Positions 42,626-51,161 of a DNA stretch of 64,000 nucleotides are shown here, piece by piece. The position numbers and the translations under genes were made by a program. Source of the stretch: Methanothermobacter sp. CaT2 (lineage in GTDB: Archaea > Methanobacteriota > Methanobacteria > Methanobacteriales > Methanothermobacteraceae); assembly GCF_000828575.1 (NCBI RefSeq), contig NZ_AP011952.1, positions 775,065-839,064 of the forward strand. Direction: 5' to 3'. Numbering within the stretch: the first letter of the stretch is position 1; every line of letters starts with the position of its first letter. The notes under the pieces were generated by a model. That model was not told the origin of the DNA. It saw only the letters and a program-made list of their open reading frames with translations, and searched no databases.

Positions 42626-43168
42626 GTGGGGCAGGTCAGAGAATACCTTGATTTAATAAAAAATTTCAGTGGGTTCGCAAGCCCGGGCAGTGTCATAGGA
42701 GCTCATATGTTACTAATAGCCAGGAAGGTCCTTGATTTTGAAGTCGATGAAGAAATTTATGTTACATGTGAAACGACAAACTGTTTACCCGACGCATTCC
42801 AGGCCATATGCAAATCAACAATAGGAAATGGGAGACTGAATATCCTGGACACTGGAAAAATGGCTGTCATCATCAACAGAAAGGGTATGCCTGGAGAAAC
42901 AGTCCAGGCTCTTAGAATAATACTGGATCCTGAAAAGACCGTCAATTACCCGATCATACATGAATGGTACATGAACACCCGCAAGGTATCCGCAGAAGAA
43001 GTGAATCCAGAACTCATAAGAGCCGGTGAAAATCTATATTCCTGGTATTTTGTTGATGTGATCGTTCCAGAAAAAGAAAAGAAGATAATTGAAATCTGTA
43101 ATCTTTGCAACGAACCTTTCATAAAAAGAAATGAGCTGGATCTCTGTCCAGCTTGTCTGAAAAGATAA
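42626..43168 (+). CDS. fmdE: FmdE, molybdenum formylmethanofuran dehydrogenase operon protein
   Basis: First gene of the known fmdECB operon. 180 residues: an FmdE fold with FASPGSVIGAHMLLIAR near residue 20 and VTCETTNCLPDAFQAICKST near residue 55, and a C-terminal zinc finger (ICNLCNEPF and LCPACLKR). FmdE is not a subunit of the purified dehydrogenase; it is thought to help metal or cofactor supply. GTG start with GGTGAT 6-7 nt upstream. 17 bp to fmdC. Confidence 0.93.
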   Translation: MGQVREYLDLIKNFSGFASPGSVIGAHMLLIARKVLDFEVDEEIYVTCETTNCLPDAFQAICKSTIGNGRLNILDTGKMAVIINRKGMPGETVQALRIILDPEKTVNYPIIHEWYMNTRKVSAEEVNPELIRAGENLYSWYFVDVIVPEKEKKIIEICNLCNEPFIKRNELDLCPACLKR

Positions 43169-43185
43169 ACATGAGGTGAAAAAAG

Positions 43186-44388
43186 ATGGGATTTGTGTTG
43201 GTACCAAAATCAGATTTCCAGATACCTCTGGAAGCAGATACCATAAGACCCGATCTGTTTGAAGGGCTGGATCTTGATGAAATTCGTTCCCTTCAAGTAT
43301 ACGAAGGGAACATCAAAAGACCCCTAGGCGAATTTTTTGAGATAGCAGAGACATCCCATGAAGATCAGTTAATACGGATCGATGGGGATGTCAGCAGGGT
43401 GAAGTATATCGGTTCAGGGATGAAATCCGGAAAAATCATCATAAACGGCGATGTCGGACTCCAGCTTGGCTGTGAAATGAAAGGCGGTGAAATAGAGGTA
43501 AATGGAAATGTTTCTTCATGGATCGGCATGGAAATGCATGGTGGCACCATAAAAATTAATGGAAACGCGGGGGATTATGTTGGCTGCGCATATAGGGGAG
43601 AGTGGCGTGGCATGAAAGGAGGTAAAATCATTATACAGGGTAATGCAGGGAACAATATTGGGGGTGGTATGATGGCCGGAGAAATTTATATAGGTGGAGA
43701 TGCAGGTAATTTCTGCGGCATCCGAATGAATGGGGGTGAAATAACAGTACGCGGGGATGCTGGAAGGGCCCCCGGAGCAGAGATGGTATCAGGTATCATC
43801 AAAATTCATGGACGGATCTCCTCTCTCCTCCCGGGATTCAAGGAGATCTCAACATTCAAAGAAGATGGATCCCTTATGATCCTATTCAAAGGAGATCTAT
43901 CCGAAAAAAATCCGGAGGGTAATCTATACATCAATTATAATAAGAACCTTCACATTCTAGAGAATGAGACCGATGAAGGGAGAGTCATCACAAAAAAGGG
44001 AATTAAAGTAATCTACAACAGTGGAAGTACGATCCGTGAAGGGCAGATAATAAAGGGAGGCAATAAACTCACAGATGATTATATAGATGAATGTGCACGC
44101 TGCTGTATTAGTCCTGAAGACTATAAGCTCCTAGGTGAACCCGAAAATGTTGTCGTATCATCACATGGAAATGAAGTTGTTCTGAGAGCTGTTGAGGACC
44201 CTGGAATCCAGATGGGAACAATATTCATACCCAGAGGTATATGGGCCAATGTGCTAACGCCACCGTATACCGAGTCAACCGGTTCCCCAATGTATAAAGG
44301 AGTGCCGGTTTATCTTAGAAAGGCTTCACAAGGTGAAAGGATCCTGAGTGCCGAGGAACTTGTAGAGGAATACGGGGTGGGAAAATGA
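43186..44388 (+). CDS. fmdC: molybdenum formylmethanofuran dehydrogenase subunit FmdC (C-D fusion)
   Basis: Formylmethanofuran dehydrogenase reduces CO2 to formylmethanofuran, the first step of methanogenesis. Residues 1 to about 265 are the FwdC beta-helix domain of GXGXG repeats (KYIGSGMKSGKIIINGDVGL and similar turns). From about 270 a molybdopterin-dinucleotide-binding barrel like FwdD follows (REGQIIKGGNKLTDDYIDEC, PRGIWANVLTPPYTESTG). The tungsten enzyme carries these as two separate subunits; the fusion is the known form in the Mo operon. Stop overlaps the fmdB start by four bases. Confidence 0.95.
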   Translation: MGFVLVPKSDFQIPLEADTIRPDLFEGLDLDEIRSLQVYEGNIKRPLGEFFEIAETSHEDQLIRIDGDVSRVKYIGSGMKSGKIIINGDVGLQLGCEMKGGEIEVNGNVSSWIGMEMHGGTIKINGNAGDYVGCAYRGEWRGMKGGKIIIQGNAGNNIGGGMMAGEIYIGGDAGNFCGIRMNGGEITVRGDAGRAPGAEMVSGIIKIHGRISSLLPGFKEISTFKEDGSLMILFKGDLSEKNPEGNLYINYNKNLHILENETDEGRVITKKGIKVIYNSGSTIREGQIIKGGNKLTDDYIDECARCCISPEDYKLLGEPENVVVSSHGNEVVLRAVEDPGIQMGTIFIPRGIWANVLTPPYTESTGSPMYKGVPVYLRKASQGERILSAEELVEEYGVGK

Positions 44389-45695
44389 GCGTCTATAAAA
44401 ATGTGACATGTCCCGTCTGCGGAGGGTCTTGTGATGACATAGAGGTTCTCTATGATGGGAAAACAATAAAAACAAGGAATGCTTGCAGGATGGGGAATGC
44501 AAAGTTTCAGGAGATGGTCAGCTCCCACAGAATACTTAGACCCCAGATTAAAACTGAAAGTGGTTTCAGATCCGCAGAATGGGATGAAGCCCTTGACGCT
44601 GCAGCAGAGATACTTACAGAGTCAAAAAGACCAACCCTATTCATGGGTAGTGAGATGTCAACTGAAGCCATGGCTGCAGGTCTTGAACTTGGTGAGTATC
44701 TAAATGCCATGGTGGATTCAAATGCAACCATATGTCATGGCCCCACATTAATGGGAATCCAGGAAGCTGGACAGAGCGCTGCTACGGCAGGTGAGATAAA
44801 GAATAGAGCTGACGTCATCATTTATTGGGGTACAAATGTTATGGACTCCATGCCTCGCCACATGTCACGTTACAGCATATTCATGCGCGGATTTTTCAGA
44901 GAACGTGGTAAAAAAGATAGAACTGTCATCTCCGTGGATCCCCGTGAAACAGCAACAACTAAAGCCTCCGATATCCATCTGCAGCTGAAACCAAACTCAG
45001 ATTATGAACTTTTTTCAGCACTGCTTACAGTTATAAGGGGCAATGAACCGCACAGGAGTATTGAGAGTATAACAGGGATATCAGTTGAAACCATAAAGGA
45101 AGTCGCAGACATAATGCTGAATGCGCAGTTTGGAGCCATCTATGGAGGTCTTGGACTTGCATCATCAGAAGGTAAGCATAGAAACGTTGAGATGGTTCTC
45201 AAACTGGTAGCTGCACTTAATGAACACACCAAATTTACAATAGGAGCCATAAGAGGTCATTGTAATGTTGCAGGATTTAATCAGGTGGCTTCATGGGAGT
45301 ATGGTTTCCCCTTTGGTGTTGATTTTACAAGGGGTTATCCACGCTACAACCCCGGAGAAACAACTATAGTCGATCTTCTCCAGAGAAAAGAATCCGATGC
45401 GGTCCTCGTTATATGTTCAGATCTTGGAGCTCACCTCCCCAAAGAATGCGTTGAGTATATGAAAGAGATTCCTGTAATATGCATAGATATTGCCCCATGT
45501 CCAACAACACTTGTATCTGATGTTGTGATCCCTGGAGTTATTGATGCTATGGAGTCCAGCGGCACCTTCTACCGCTTTGACAATGTTCCCATCCACCATA
45601 AGGCATTCACAACATCACCATTCCCTGAAACAGAGAGCAACGAACATACTCTTAGACAGATCCTTGAGAGGGTTAAATCAATTAAAGGCGAATAA
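44385..45695 (+). CDS. fmdB: molybdenum formylmethanofuran dehydrogenase subunit FmdB (catalytic)
   Basis: The bis-molybdopterin-guanine-dinucleotide subunit. The [4Fe-4S] site is made by Cys 9, 12, 16 and 34 (CPVCGGSCDD...NACR). Cys117 in NATICHGPTLMG is the Mo ligand (selenocysteine in some methanogens). 436 residues, full length. No gene for subunit A (the formyl-methanofuran amidohydrolase half) is in the window, so FmdB and FmdC must share FwdA from the tungsten operon, as known for this genus. It is convergent with the ABC-transporter operon: only 7 bp separate the stops. Confidence 0.96.
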   Translation: MSVYKNVTCPVCGGSCDDIEVLYDGKTIKTRNACRMGNAKFQEMVSSHRILRPQIKTESGFRSAEWDEALDAAAEILTESKRPTLFMGSEMSTEAMAAGLELGEYLNAMVDSNATICHGPTLMGIQEAGQSAATAGEIKNRADVIIYWGTNVMDSMPRHMSRYSIFMRGFFRERGKKDRTVISVDPRETATTKASDIHLQLKPNSDYELFSALLTVIRGNEPHRSIESITGISVETIKEVADIMLNAQFGAIYGGLGLASSEGKHRNVEMVLKLVAALNEHTKFTIGAIRGHCNVAGFNQVASWEYGFPFGVDFTRGYPRYNPGETTIVDLLQRKESDAVLVICSDLGAHLPKECVEYMKEIPVICIDIAPCPTTLVSDVVIPGVIDAMESSGTFYRFDNVPIHHKAFTTSPFPETESNEHTLRQILERVKSIKGE

Positions 45696-45702
45696 ATATC
45701 TG

Positions 45703-46776
45703 CTAACCATTTTTATTTTTTTCTCCTATGATACAGACATTCGTGGCTTTAATCAGAACTTGAAACTCTTCGCCCGTTCTTATACCAAGCTCAGTGACTG
45801 CGCCTGGAGTTACAGCCGAGGTCAGAACTATATCCCCTATCCTCAAGTTTACATAAACAATCCTTGAAGTTTCTATAATGTCTTCAACTGTACCCTTGAA
45901 GATATTCTGTGCAGATGCCATAAACGGATCAGCTGCTATCATTATATTTTCTGGTCTGATGGAAAGTATCACAGACCCCTCCCCGCAGTCAACTGTCCTG
46001 AAGATATTTGAATTAACATTTACAGAGGTGAGCCCATTCACCTGGCCTTCAACAGTCCCTTCAAGTATATTAGCACCCAGAAAATCTGCAACAAAGTAGG
46101 GCGATGGTTTATTGATGACTTCCTCCTTTTTACCCATCTGAATGATTTTTCCATGGTTCATCACCGCCACCTTATTTGAAAGCCACCATATATCATCAAG
46201 GTCATGTGTAACATGGATCACAGTGGTTTCAAAATTATCCCTGATATCTGCGATAAGTTTTCTTAGGGATATCTTTGTTCTCTGGTCAAGGGCACTGAAT
46301 GGTTCATCCATCAATAGCAATCGGGGATTCACTATGATTGCCCTTGCTATCGATGCCCTCTGGAGCTCACCTCCACTGAGGGTTCCAGGGTATCTATTCA
46401 GTACGTGATCTATACCCATCATAGCTGCGATTTCATGGACTTGTCTGTGAATATTTTCCTTCATCTCTGTCTGCTTACGAAGGCCGTAGGCTATATTCTC
46501 CTCCACGGTCATGTGAGGGAAGAGACAGTGATCCTGATATACTATGCTAACATCACGTTCCTCAGGTGGGAGGGTGGTTAGATCCGCCCCATCAAGAGAT
46601 ATCGTCCCCGAAATCGGTTCAAAGAACCCCATGATGGTCTCAAGAAAGATAGACTTACCACTACCAGTCGGGCCGATTATAACAAGATAATCTCCCCTCG
46701 AAAGGTGGAGTTCATCTACCCTGACTACGAATTCGCCAAGGTCGATTTCTAAATTATCTATATCCAGAAAACTCAT
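45703..46776 (-). CDS. molybdate/tungstate-type ABC transporter, ATP-binding subunit
   Basis: About 357 residues. Walker A GPTGSGKS, Q-loop VYQDHCLFPHMTV, signature LSGGELQRASIARA and Walker B LLLMDEPFSALD are all complete; a TOBE-type regulatory region fills residues about 240-355, the place where oxyanions bind in ModC/WtpC proteins. It ends the operon and is convergent with fmdB. The start overlaps the permease gene; ATG 46776 is preferred, ATG 46782 and ATG 46800 are alternatives. Confidence 0.9.
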   Translation of the reverse strand: MSFLDIDNLEIDLGEFVVRVDELHLSRGDYLVIIGPTGSGKSIFLETIMGFFEPISGTISLDGADLTTLPPEERDVSIVYQDHCLFPHMTVEENIAYGLRKQTEMKENIHRQVHEIAAMMGIDHVLNRYPGTLSGGELQRASIARAIIVNPRLLLMDEPFSALDQRTKISLRKLIADIRDNFETTVIHVTHDLDDIWWLSNKVAVMNHGKIIQMGKKEEVINKPSPYFVADFLGANILEGTVEGQVNGLTSVNVNSNIFRTVDCGEGSVILSIRPENIMIAADPFMASAQNIFKGTVEDIIETSRIVYVNLRIGDIVLTSAVTPGAVTELGIRTGEEFQVLIKATNVCIIGEKNKNG

Positions 46777-47563
46777 TCCCATAAGCCCCCATTTTTTCAA
46801 GGAAAAATATTGTTATGAATGAAATTATCATAAGGAAGATACCGGATGCCACAGCCATCTCCACGTTTCCATAGGATAAATTAAGATACAGAGATATAGG
46901 CAGCGTATCTGTTTTCTGATAGGTACCTCCAGCAACTATCAGTACCGCTCCAAAGCAGCCTATGCATCTTGAAAAGGTAATTATTGTTGCAGCTAATATT
47001 CCATCCCTTGATAAAGGGATCATGATATTCCTGAATGTCTCAAATTCTGTATATCCAAGGGAACGGGAAACAAATTTGAGTCTCCTATCTATGTTACAGA
47101 ATGTGGAGTAACATATTCTGACCGTATACGGTAAAGAGACAAAGAACTGTGCACAGATGACTCCAAGATCCGTGAAGACTATCTGAATACCGAGTCCATC
47201 CATCATATAATTTAGAGGGGTGTTTCCAAGAAATATGAGAAGCATTATACCTATAAGAATTTCAGGGAATGCTATAGGAATATCCAGCACTGTTTTAACA
47301 ATGGATTTCCCTCTGAAGGAGTCCTCTGATAGTGAATAAGCAATGAGCAGCGCAGATAACATCACAATCACTGTTGTTATAGTGGATGTTAAAAGAGATA
47401 ATTTCACTGAGTGGATCATATCAGCACTTGTGAATGAATTCAGGATGGATTGCGGAGAGGATACTGTCCAGAGTGAAATACATATTATAAAAAATGCGGC
47501 CACAAAGATGACCGCAAAGAATCTGCAAGTACCTCTGAAAATACTCACTCGCTCAATGGACAA
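46754..47563 (-). CDS. molybdate/tungstate-type ABC transporter, permease subunit
   Basis: 269 residues with six helices in the ModB/WtpB arrangement. The cytoplasmic EAA loop is SRSLGYTEFETFRNIMIPL (about residues 160-178), which docks to the ATPase. It starts with TTG 47563 inside the DUF364 gene, 18 bp before that gene's stop; GTG 47548 is an alternative. With the binding protein and ATPase it makes a complete importer. Confidence 0.88.
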   Translation of the reverse strand: MSIERVSIFRGTCRFFAVIFVAAFFIICISLWTVSSPQSILNSFTSADMIHSVKLSLLTSTITTVIVMLSALLIAYSLSEDSFRGKSIVKTVLDIPIAFPEILIGIMLLIFLGNTPLNYMMDGLGIQIVFTDLGVICAQFFVSLPYTVRICYSTFCNIDRRLKFVSRSLGYTEFETFRNIMIPLSRDGILAATIITFSRCIGCFGAVLIVAGGTYQKTDTLPISLYLNLSYGNVEMAVASGIFLMIISFITIFFLEKMGAYGNEFSGYR

Positions 47564-48252
47564 AACCGTTCAACTCCCATCAGTGCTGCTAACCCTGCTA
47601 TCGTTGTTCCATAAAATATTACTCTTTTATCTGATGCCATGGCCATGATATCCTCAAATGTACCGTTAGCTACAGTAGAACCGGTTACCACTAAAACATC
47701 AGAATTATGAATTATCTTCTTATTGCTTTTTTTTGCATCAAATACATCTACACCATATTTTTTACCCTTATTTCCAGGATTCAGATCTGTAACCTGCAAT
47801 CTGTCTCCAAATGTCTCGTGAAGTTTCCTTACAAACGCCGGTTGAAACCCAAGCAAAGCAACTCTGTCATATCCCAGCAATTCAAGGTAATCTGAAAGTA
47901 ATTCAGCACACCTTTCAGGAGCGTTTCCAGTGCAGTGAACTGTCCTATCAATGAAACCCTTCTTCCTCATGAGTGCATTGAAAGTAGCTATCAAACACGA
48001 TTGTTTCCCTTTTACTAAAAGTTCCCCGAGGGTTCCTCTGAAATGAGTGGGAGTAGCTGTGAAGCACTCCCCTACAGTACCATCTTCAAGAGTCGCTCTG
48101 AGCATGACCTCTCTCCCCTCAACAAGAGGATAATCCTTGATGGTTGATGTATCAAGGAGAGGGTTCTTCACAGAGATCTCGACATATGTGGACTCCATGG
48201 CTGACGAATGTATCAGATAGTTCATTTTATCCCTGATAAACTCATGTATCAT
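47545..48252 (-). CDS. DUF364 putative metal-chelation protein 1
   Basis: 235 residues. An N-terminal DUF4213-like domain is followed by a Rossmann-like DUF364 domain (KYGVDVFDAKKSNKKI, VLVVTGSTVANGTF, FYGTTIAGLAAL). DUF364 is listed as a putative heavy-metal chelation domain; some members bind molybdate or siderophore-like ligands by inference only. Encoded between the binding protein and the permease genes of the oxyanion transporter, it is likely to act on the imported anion. Paralogous in fold to the protein at 49059-49769. Confidence 0.82.
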   Translation of the reverse strand: MIHEFIRDKMNYLIHSSAMESTYVEISVKNPLLDTSTIKDYPLVEGREVMLRATLEDGTVGECFTATPTHFRGTLGELLVKGKQSCLIATFNALMRKKGFIDRTVHCTGNAPERCAELLSDYLELLGYDRVALLGFQPAFVRKLHETFGDRLQVTDLNPGNKGKKYGVDVFDAKKSNKKIIHNSDVLVVTGSTVANGTFEDIMAMASDKRVIFYGTTIAGLAALMGVERFCPLSE

Positions 48253-48273
48253 GGTATCAGATCCTGGTTTAAA

Positions 48274-49056
48274 TCAGAAAATGACTTTGAACCCCCATTT
48301 TTCCCATATAACCCTGGCCTCATCTGATTTAATGTATTCAACGAATTCTTTTGATGTTTCAACGTTTCCTGAAATTGAAGTGACCGCTGCGGGTATTGTC
48401 TGGTTCTTTGCTCCCTCGATTTCAATCATTTCCAGCTTTGATTTACTGTTGTTCCATGTCAACATGTCCTCCCATATTATAACTGCATCTACCTGTCCTG
48501 AGAGGATGTATGTTAAGAGCTGATTAACTGTTGGAGTCTTTGCAACTAAATTTTCATTTATATTTACGCCCTCTTTATCAAGCATTTTCTGGGCGACTTT
48601 GCCTATCGCGCATGCCTTGGGATCTCCTATCGCAACTCTCACGTTTTCTTTACCCAGATCTTTAAGGGAGGTTATGTTCTTCGGATTTCCCCTTTTAACG
48701 GCTATGACGGGTTTATGTGAGGTTACATTCACAATGGTATCATTGATTATGTAACCCTTTTCTTTTGCCTTGTCCATTGTCGTATATTCGCCTGTTATGA
48801 GTACATCGCCCTTTTTTGATGTCATCAGTGTTGCAAGAAGTTCTCCTGAACCCCCATACTGAACATTAACCTTTTTTCCTGTCTTTTTCTCAAAATTAGT
48901 TATTATCTCATTCATTGGTTTCATGAGCCCTGCCCCTGCAAGGACTGTGATCTCTGATCCCTTCATAGTCTTTGAATTTCCTGTGATAAGATACGCTCCT
49001 GTAACCGCTGAAAGGATCAGCAACCCTATTACAAACGCCATTATCTTCTTATCCAT
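48274..49056 (-). CDS. molybdate/tungstate-type ABC transporter, substrate-binding protein
   Basis: 260 residues. An N-terminal helix (IMAFVIGLLILSAVTGAYLI) serves as signal or anchor; no lipobox Cys is seen, so it is probably tethered by the uncleaved helix. The ModA fold follows: ITVLAGAGLMKPMNEII (first anion loop), YGGSGELLATL (second Ser-rich loop), VAIGDPKACAIGKVAQKML and VDAVIIWEDML. GGAGGC is 7-8 nt before ATG and the gene begins 2 bp after the upstream DUF364 stop. Confidence 0.9.
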   Translation of the reverse strand: MDKKIMAFVIGLLILSAVTGAYLITGNSKTMKGSEITVLAGAGLMKPMNEIITNFEKKTGKKVNVQYGGSGELLATLMTSKKGDVLITGEYTTMDKAKEKGYIINDTIVNVTSHKPVIAVKRGNPKNITSLKDLGKENVRVAIGDPKACAIGKVAQKMLDKEGVNINENLVAKTPTVNQLLTYILSGQVDAVIIWEDMLTWNNSKSKLEMIEIEGAKNQTIPAAVTSISGNVETSKEFVEYIKSDEARVIWEKWGFKVIF

Positions 49057-49058
49057 GA

Positions 49059-49769
49059 TCAGGCCTCCATTACCCTGTAGATTATTCCTCCATCTTTTTC
49101 ATGTAACATGCCCTCATTGAACCTTATTTTCTTTAGAATATTAACAGGATCAGTTATTTCAACCCCTGCAATCATATCAACCCCGTATTCAAAAAAAACA
49201 TCTGTCATTGGCGTTGTGGGTCCTATGATAGCCACAAAAGCATCAAGTTCTGCCAGTGCAAGGTAACGTTCTGTGCTGTGATTGACCAGTGTGCTGCCAG
49301 TCACTGCAAGTACATCAACCCGGGGGATAATCTGTTCAGCCGCTGTTTCAGGAAAAACACCCCTTTTAGGATTGACCTTAAATGGATTGATCTCCAGAAT
49401 ATAGAACTCGTCCGAAACCGTCCTTATCCTGTCAGTGTAGCGGCGTGGGAATTCACCCACCATAGCGATTTTTCGATTTCGGCATTCCTCCATCAGTATA
49501 TCAAATGCATTGCATCGTTTACCACCTCCCTCGATCACTGAGTTAACAGTAGCAATTCCCAGGCTGGAATAAAATGGGTCCCATGACCTTGAAAGTTCAA
49601 GTAATTCATGAGTCATCTCTGGAATTTCAAAATCTCTGATGAATCCATTATTACTGGCTATACCGCAGGAGCTGCTCCAAACAGCCGTCCATGATCTGCC
49701 TATGGCCACATCCCTTACTCTGATTTCAGGCATGTTCTCAATCTCATCCAGTATATCATCAAGTATCAT
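49059..49769 (-). CDS. DUF364 putative metal-chelation protein 2
   Basis: About 236 residues from ATG 49769. The sequence SWTAVWSSSCGIASNNGF near the N terminus and GLATVNSVI-like GIATVNSVIEGGGKRC, then VLAVTGSTLVNHSTERYL and IIGPTTPMTDVFFEYGVD, match the DUF364 fold, second of two in this operon. It sits between polyferredoxin and the substrate-binding protein. The longer frame from 49838 would overlap the polyferredoxin gene by 37 bp and lacks conserved content, so the shorter start is chosen. Confidence 0.83.
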   Translation of the reverse strand: MILDDILDEIENMPEIRVRDVAIGRSWTAVWSSSCGIASNNGFIRDFEIPEMTHELLELSRSWDPFYSSLGIATVNSVIEGGGKRCNAFDILMEECRNRKIAMVGEFPRRYTDRIRTVSDEFYILEINPFKVNPKRGVFPETAAEQIIPRVDVLAVTGSTLVNHSTERYLALAELDAFVAIIGPTTPMTDVFFEYGVDMIAGVEITDPVNILKKIRFNEGMLHEKDGGIIYRVMEA

Positions 49770-49801
49770 AATAGCACCAGTATAATGGCAATTTCGGGCA
49801 T

Positions 49802-50800
49802 TTATTTCTGGAGTGCCGTCTTTATGATGTGTTCCCATGCCACTGACTTTAGATTCCTGATCCTTAGTTCAGACCTTTCAATAGAGAGGAGTCCATCGGG
49901 ACAGACACTGGAGCATGCTCCGCAGAATACGCAGAATTTCTCATCGATCCGGGCAGTACCATTTATTATACTGATTGCATTACAGGGACAAACATCCACA
50001 CACGCGTGGCATGACTCACCCCTGCATCGCTCATCTGCCTGGCCTATGGTTCCTCTGATGGGTTTTTTAACGGTGATCGCATTTGCCGGGCATATTTCCA
50101 TACACCAACCACAGTGAGCACATTTTTCATCAATTGTTATGACAGCACCCTCAACAGTGGCCTTCAGTTCCTCCTTATACATGCATGTCAGACAGCTCAT
50201 ACGGATGGCGCCAACAGGACATATCCTTTTGCATATGCCGCAGTAGAGACATTTATCCTCATCCACCCGGATTCCATCGGCTATCGCCATATTTGATGAA
50301 TCCGGGTCTCTCCAGCTTATTTCAATGGCTGATACAGGACACATAGCTGCACATTCACCACAATAGATGCATTTTTCCATTGATACATTTATCTCCCCTT
50401 TTACAAGGGATTTACGTTCAGGAAGATCCCTGATGGTTAAGAGTGCATTCCTTGGACATGCATCGGCGCAATTACCGCATAAAAAGCATTTTTCGTCATC
50501 AATTTCAAGTTTAAAGTCCCAGAACGGATATTCATCGGCGCCCCTTATGCTTTTACCATCCTTCTGGAGATCTATGGCTCCGAAGATGCATACTGAAGCA
50601 CATAACCCACATAGAACACACTTCTCCTTGTTGAAGGACACTCTGTTCATTTTGATTAAACCCCTCGCTATTGGGAGAAGAGGAGCTATATCTATAGCGT
50701 CCACAGGGCATGTCTCTGAACATAACCCACAACCCGTGCATAGATCCGGATTGTAATTCAGTGTCCTCCTTTCAGAACCCATCCTTTCATTAACCAACAT
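49802..50800 (-). CDS. polyferredoxin with eight [4Fe-4S] motifs (FwdF/FmdF-like)
   Basis: 332 residues with eight CxxCxxCxxxC(P) type groups: CTGCGLCSETCP, CVLCGLCASVCI, CFLCGNCADACP, CIYCGECAAMCP, CLYCGICKRICP, CAHCGWCMEICP, CRGESCHACVDVCP (irregular) and CVFCGACSSVCP. That is the number in FwdF, the electron wire of formylmethanofuran dehydrogenase, so this is probably the Mo-enzyme counterpart. Start ATG 50800 follows GAGGTAGAT and overlaps the small ferredoxin gene by 11 bp. Confidence 0.92.
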   Translation of the reverse strand: MLVNERMGSERRTLNYNPDLCTGCGLCSETCPVDAIDIAPLLPIARGLIKMNRVSFNKEKCVLCGLCASVCIFGAIDLQKDGKSIRGADEYPFWDFKLEIDDEKCFLCGNCADACPRNALLTIRDLPERKSLVKGEINVSMEKCIYCGECAAMCPVSAIEISWRDPDSSNMAIADGIRVDEDKCLYCGICKRICPVGAIRMSCLTCMYKEELKATVEGAVITIDEKCAHCGWCMEICPANAITVKKPIRGTIGQADERCRGESCHACVDVCPCNAISIINGTARIDEKFCVFCGACSSVCPDGLLSIERSELRIRNLKSVAWEHIIKTALQK

Positions 50801-50993
50801 CAGTATCTACCTCAGAAATAGCGCCGTTTGGGCAGTTAGAGATGCAAAGCCTACAATTATCACATTTATCATTTATCACAAGGGGAAATCCGTTGTCCTC
50901 AATTATTGCATCCTTTTCACAGATGAGAATGCAGAGGCCTTTTCCCGCGCAGTTTTCAACACCGCTACATTTCTCCCTATTGATGACTATCAT
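50790..50993 (-). CDS. small dicluster ferredoxin (FwdG-like)
   Basis: 67 residues. INREKCSGVENCAGKGLCILIC and then CDNCRLCISNCPNGA give eight Cys for two clusters, with an insertion in the first motif. First gene of the operon that holds the polyferredoxin and transporter. ATG 50993 is preceded by GAGGTTG at 6-7 nt; the longer frame to 51023 is not needed. Confidence 0.87.
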   Translation of the reverse strand: MIVINREKCSGVENCAGKGLCILICEKDAIIEDNGFPLVINDKCDNCRLCISNCPNGAISEVDTDVG

Positions 50994-51009
50994 AGACCAA
51001 CCTCGAAAT

Positions 51010-51060
51010 GTAATTTTTTGCATATCGTATATTCCAAAAGTCCATATATAAATCTTTCTT
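51010..51060 (-). promoter_or_regulatory. promoter of the ferredoxin-transporter operon with a copy of the fmd 10-mer
   Basis: On the minus strand, ATTTATATATGG at about 51043-51054 is a TATA element about 25-30 bp upstream of 51020-51028. TGCATATCGT (plus-strand sense, 51019-51028) sits at the expected transcription start and is identical to ten bases at 42603-42612 before fmdE, but in the opposite orientation relative to transcription. This marks both operons as likely targets of one regulator. Confidence 0.55.
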
Positions 51061-51161
51061 AATGGACCTCATGAAAACAGTACTGTTTTACATGGCAGCT
51101 GAAGACCCCCGCAGTTATAATGGATATCCTCACATATTTCCTGAAAAATAAAAAATTAAAA

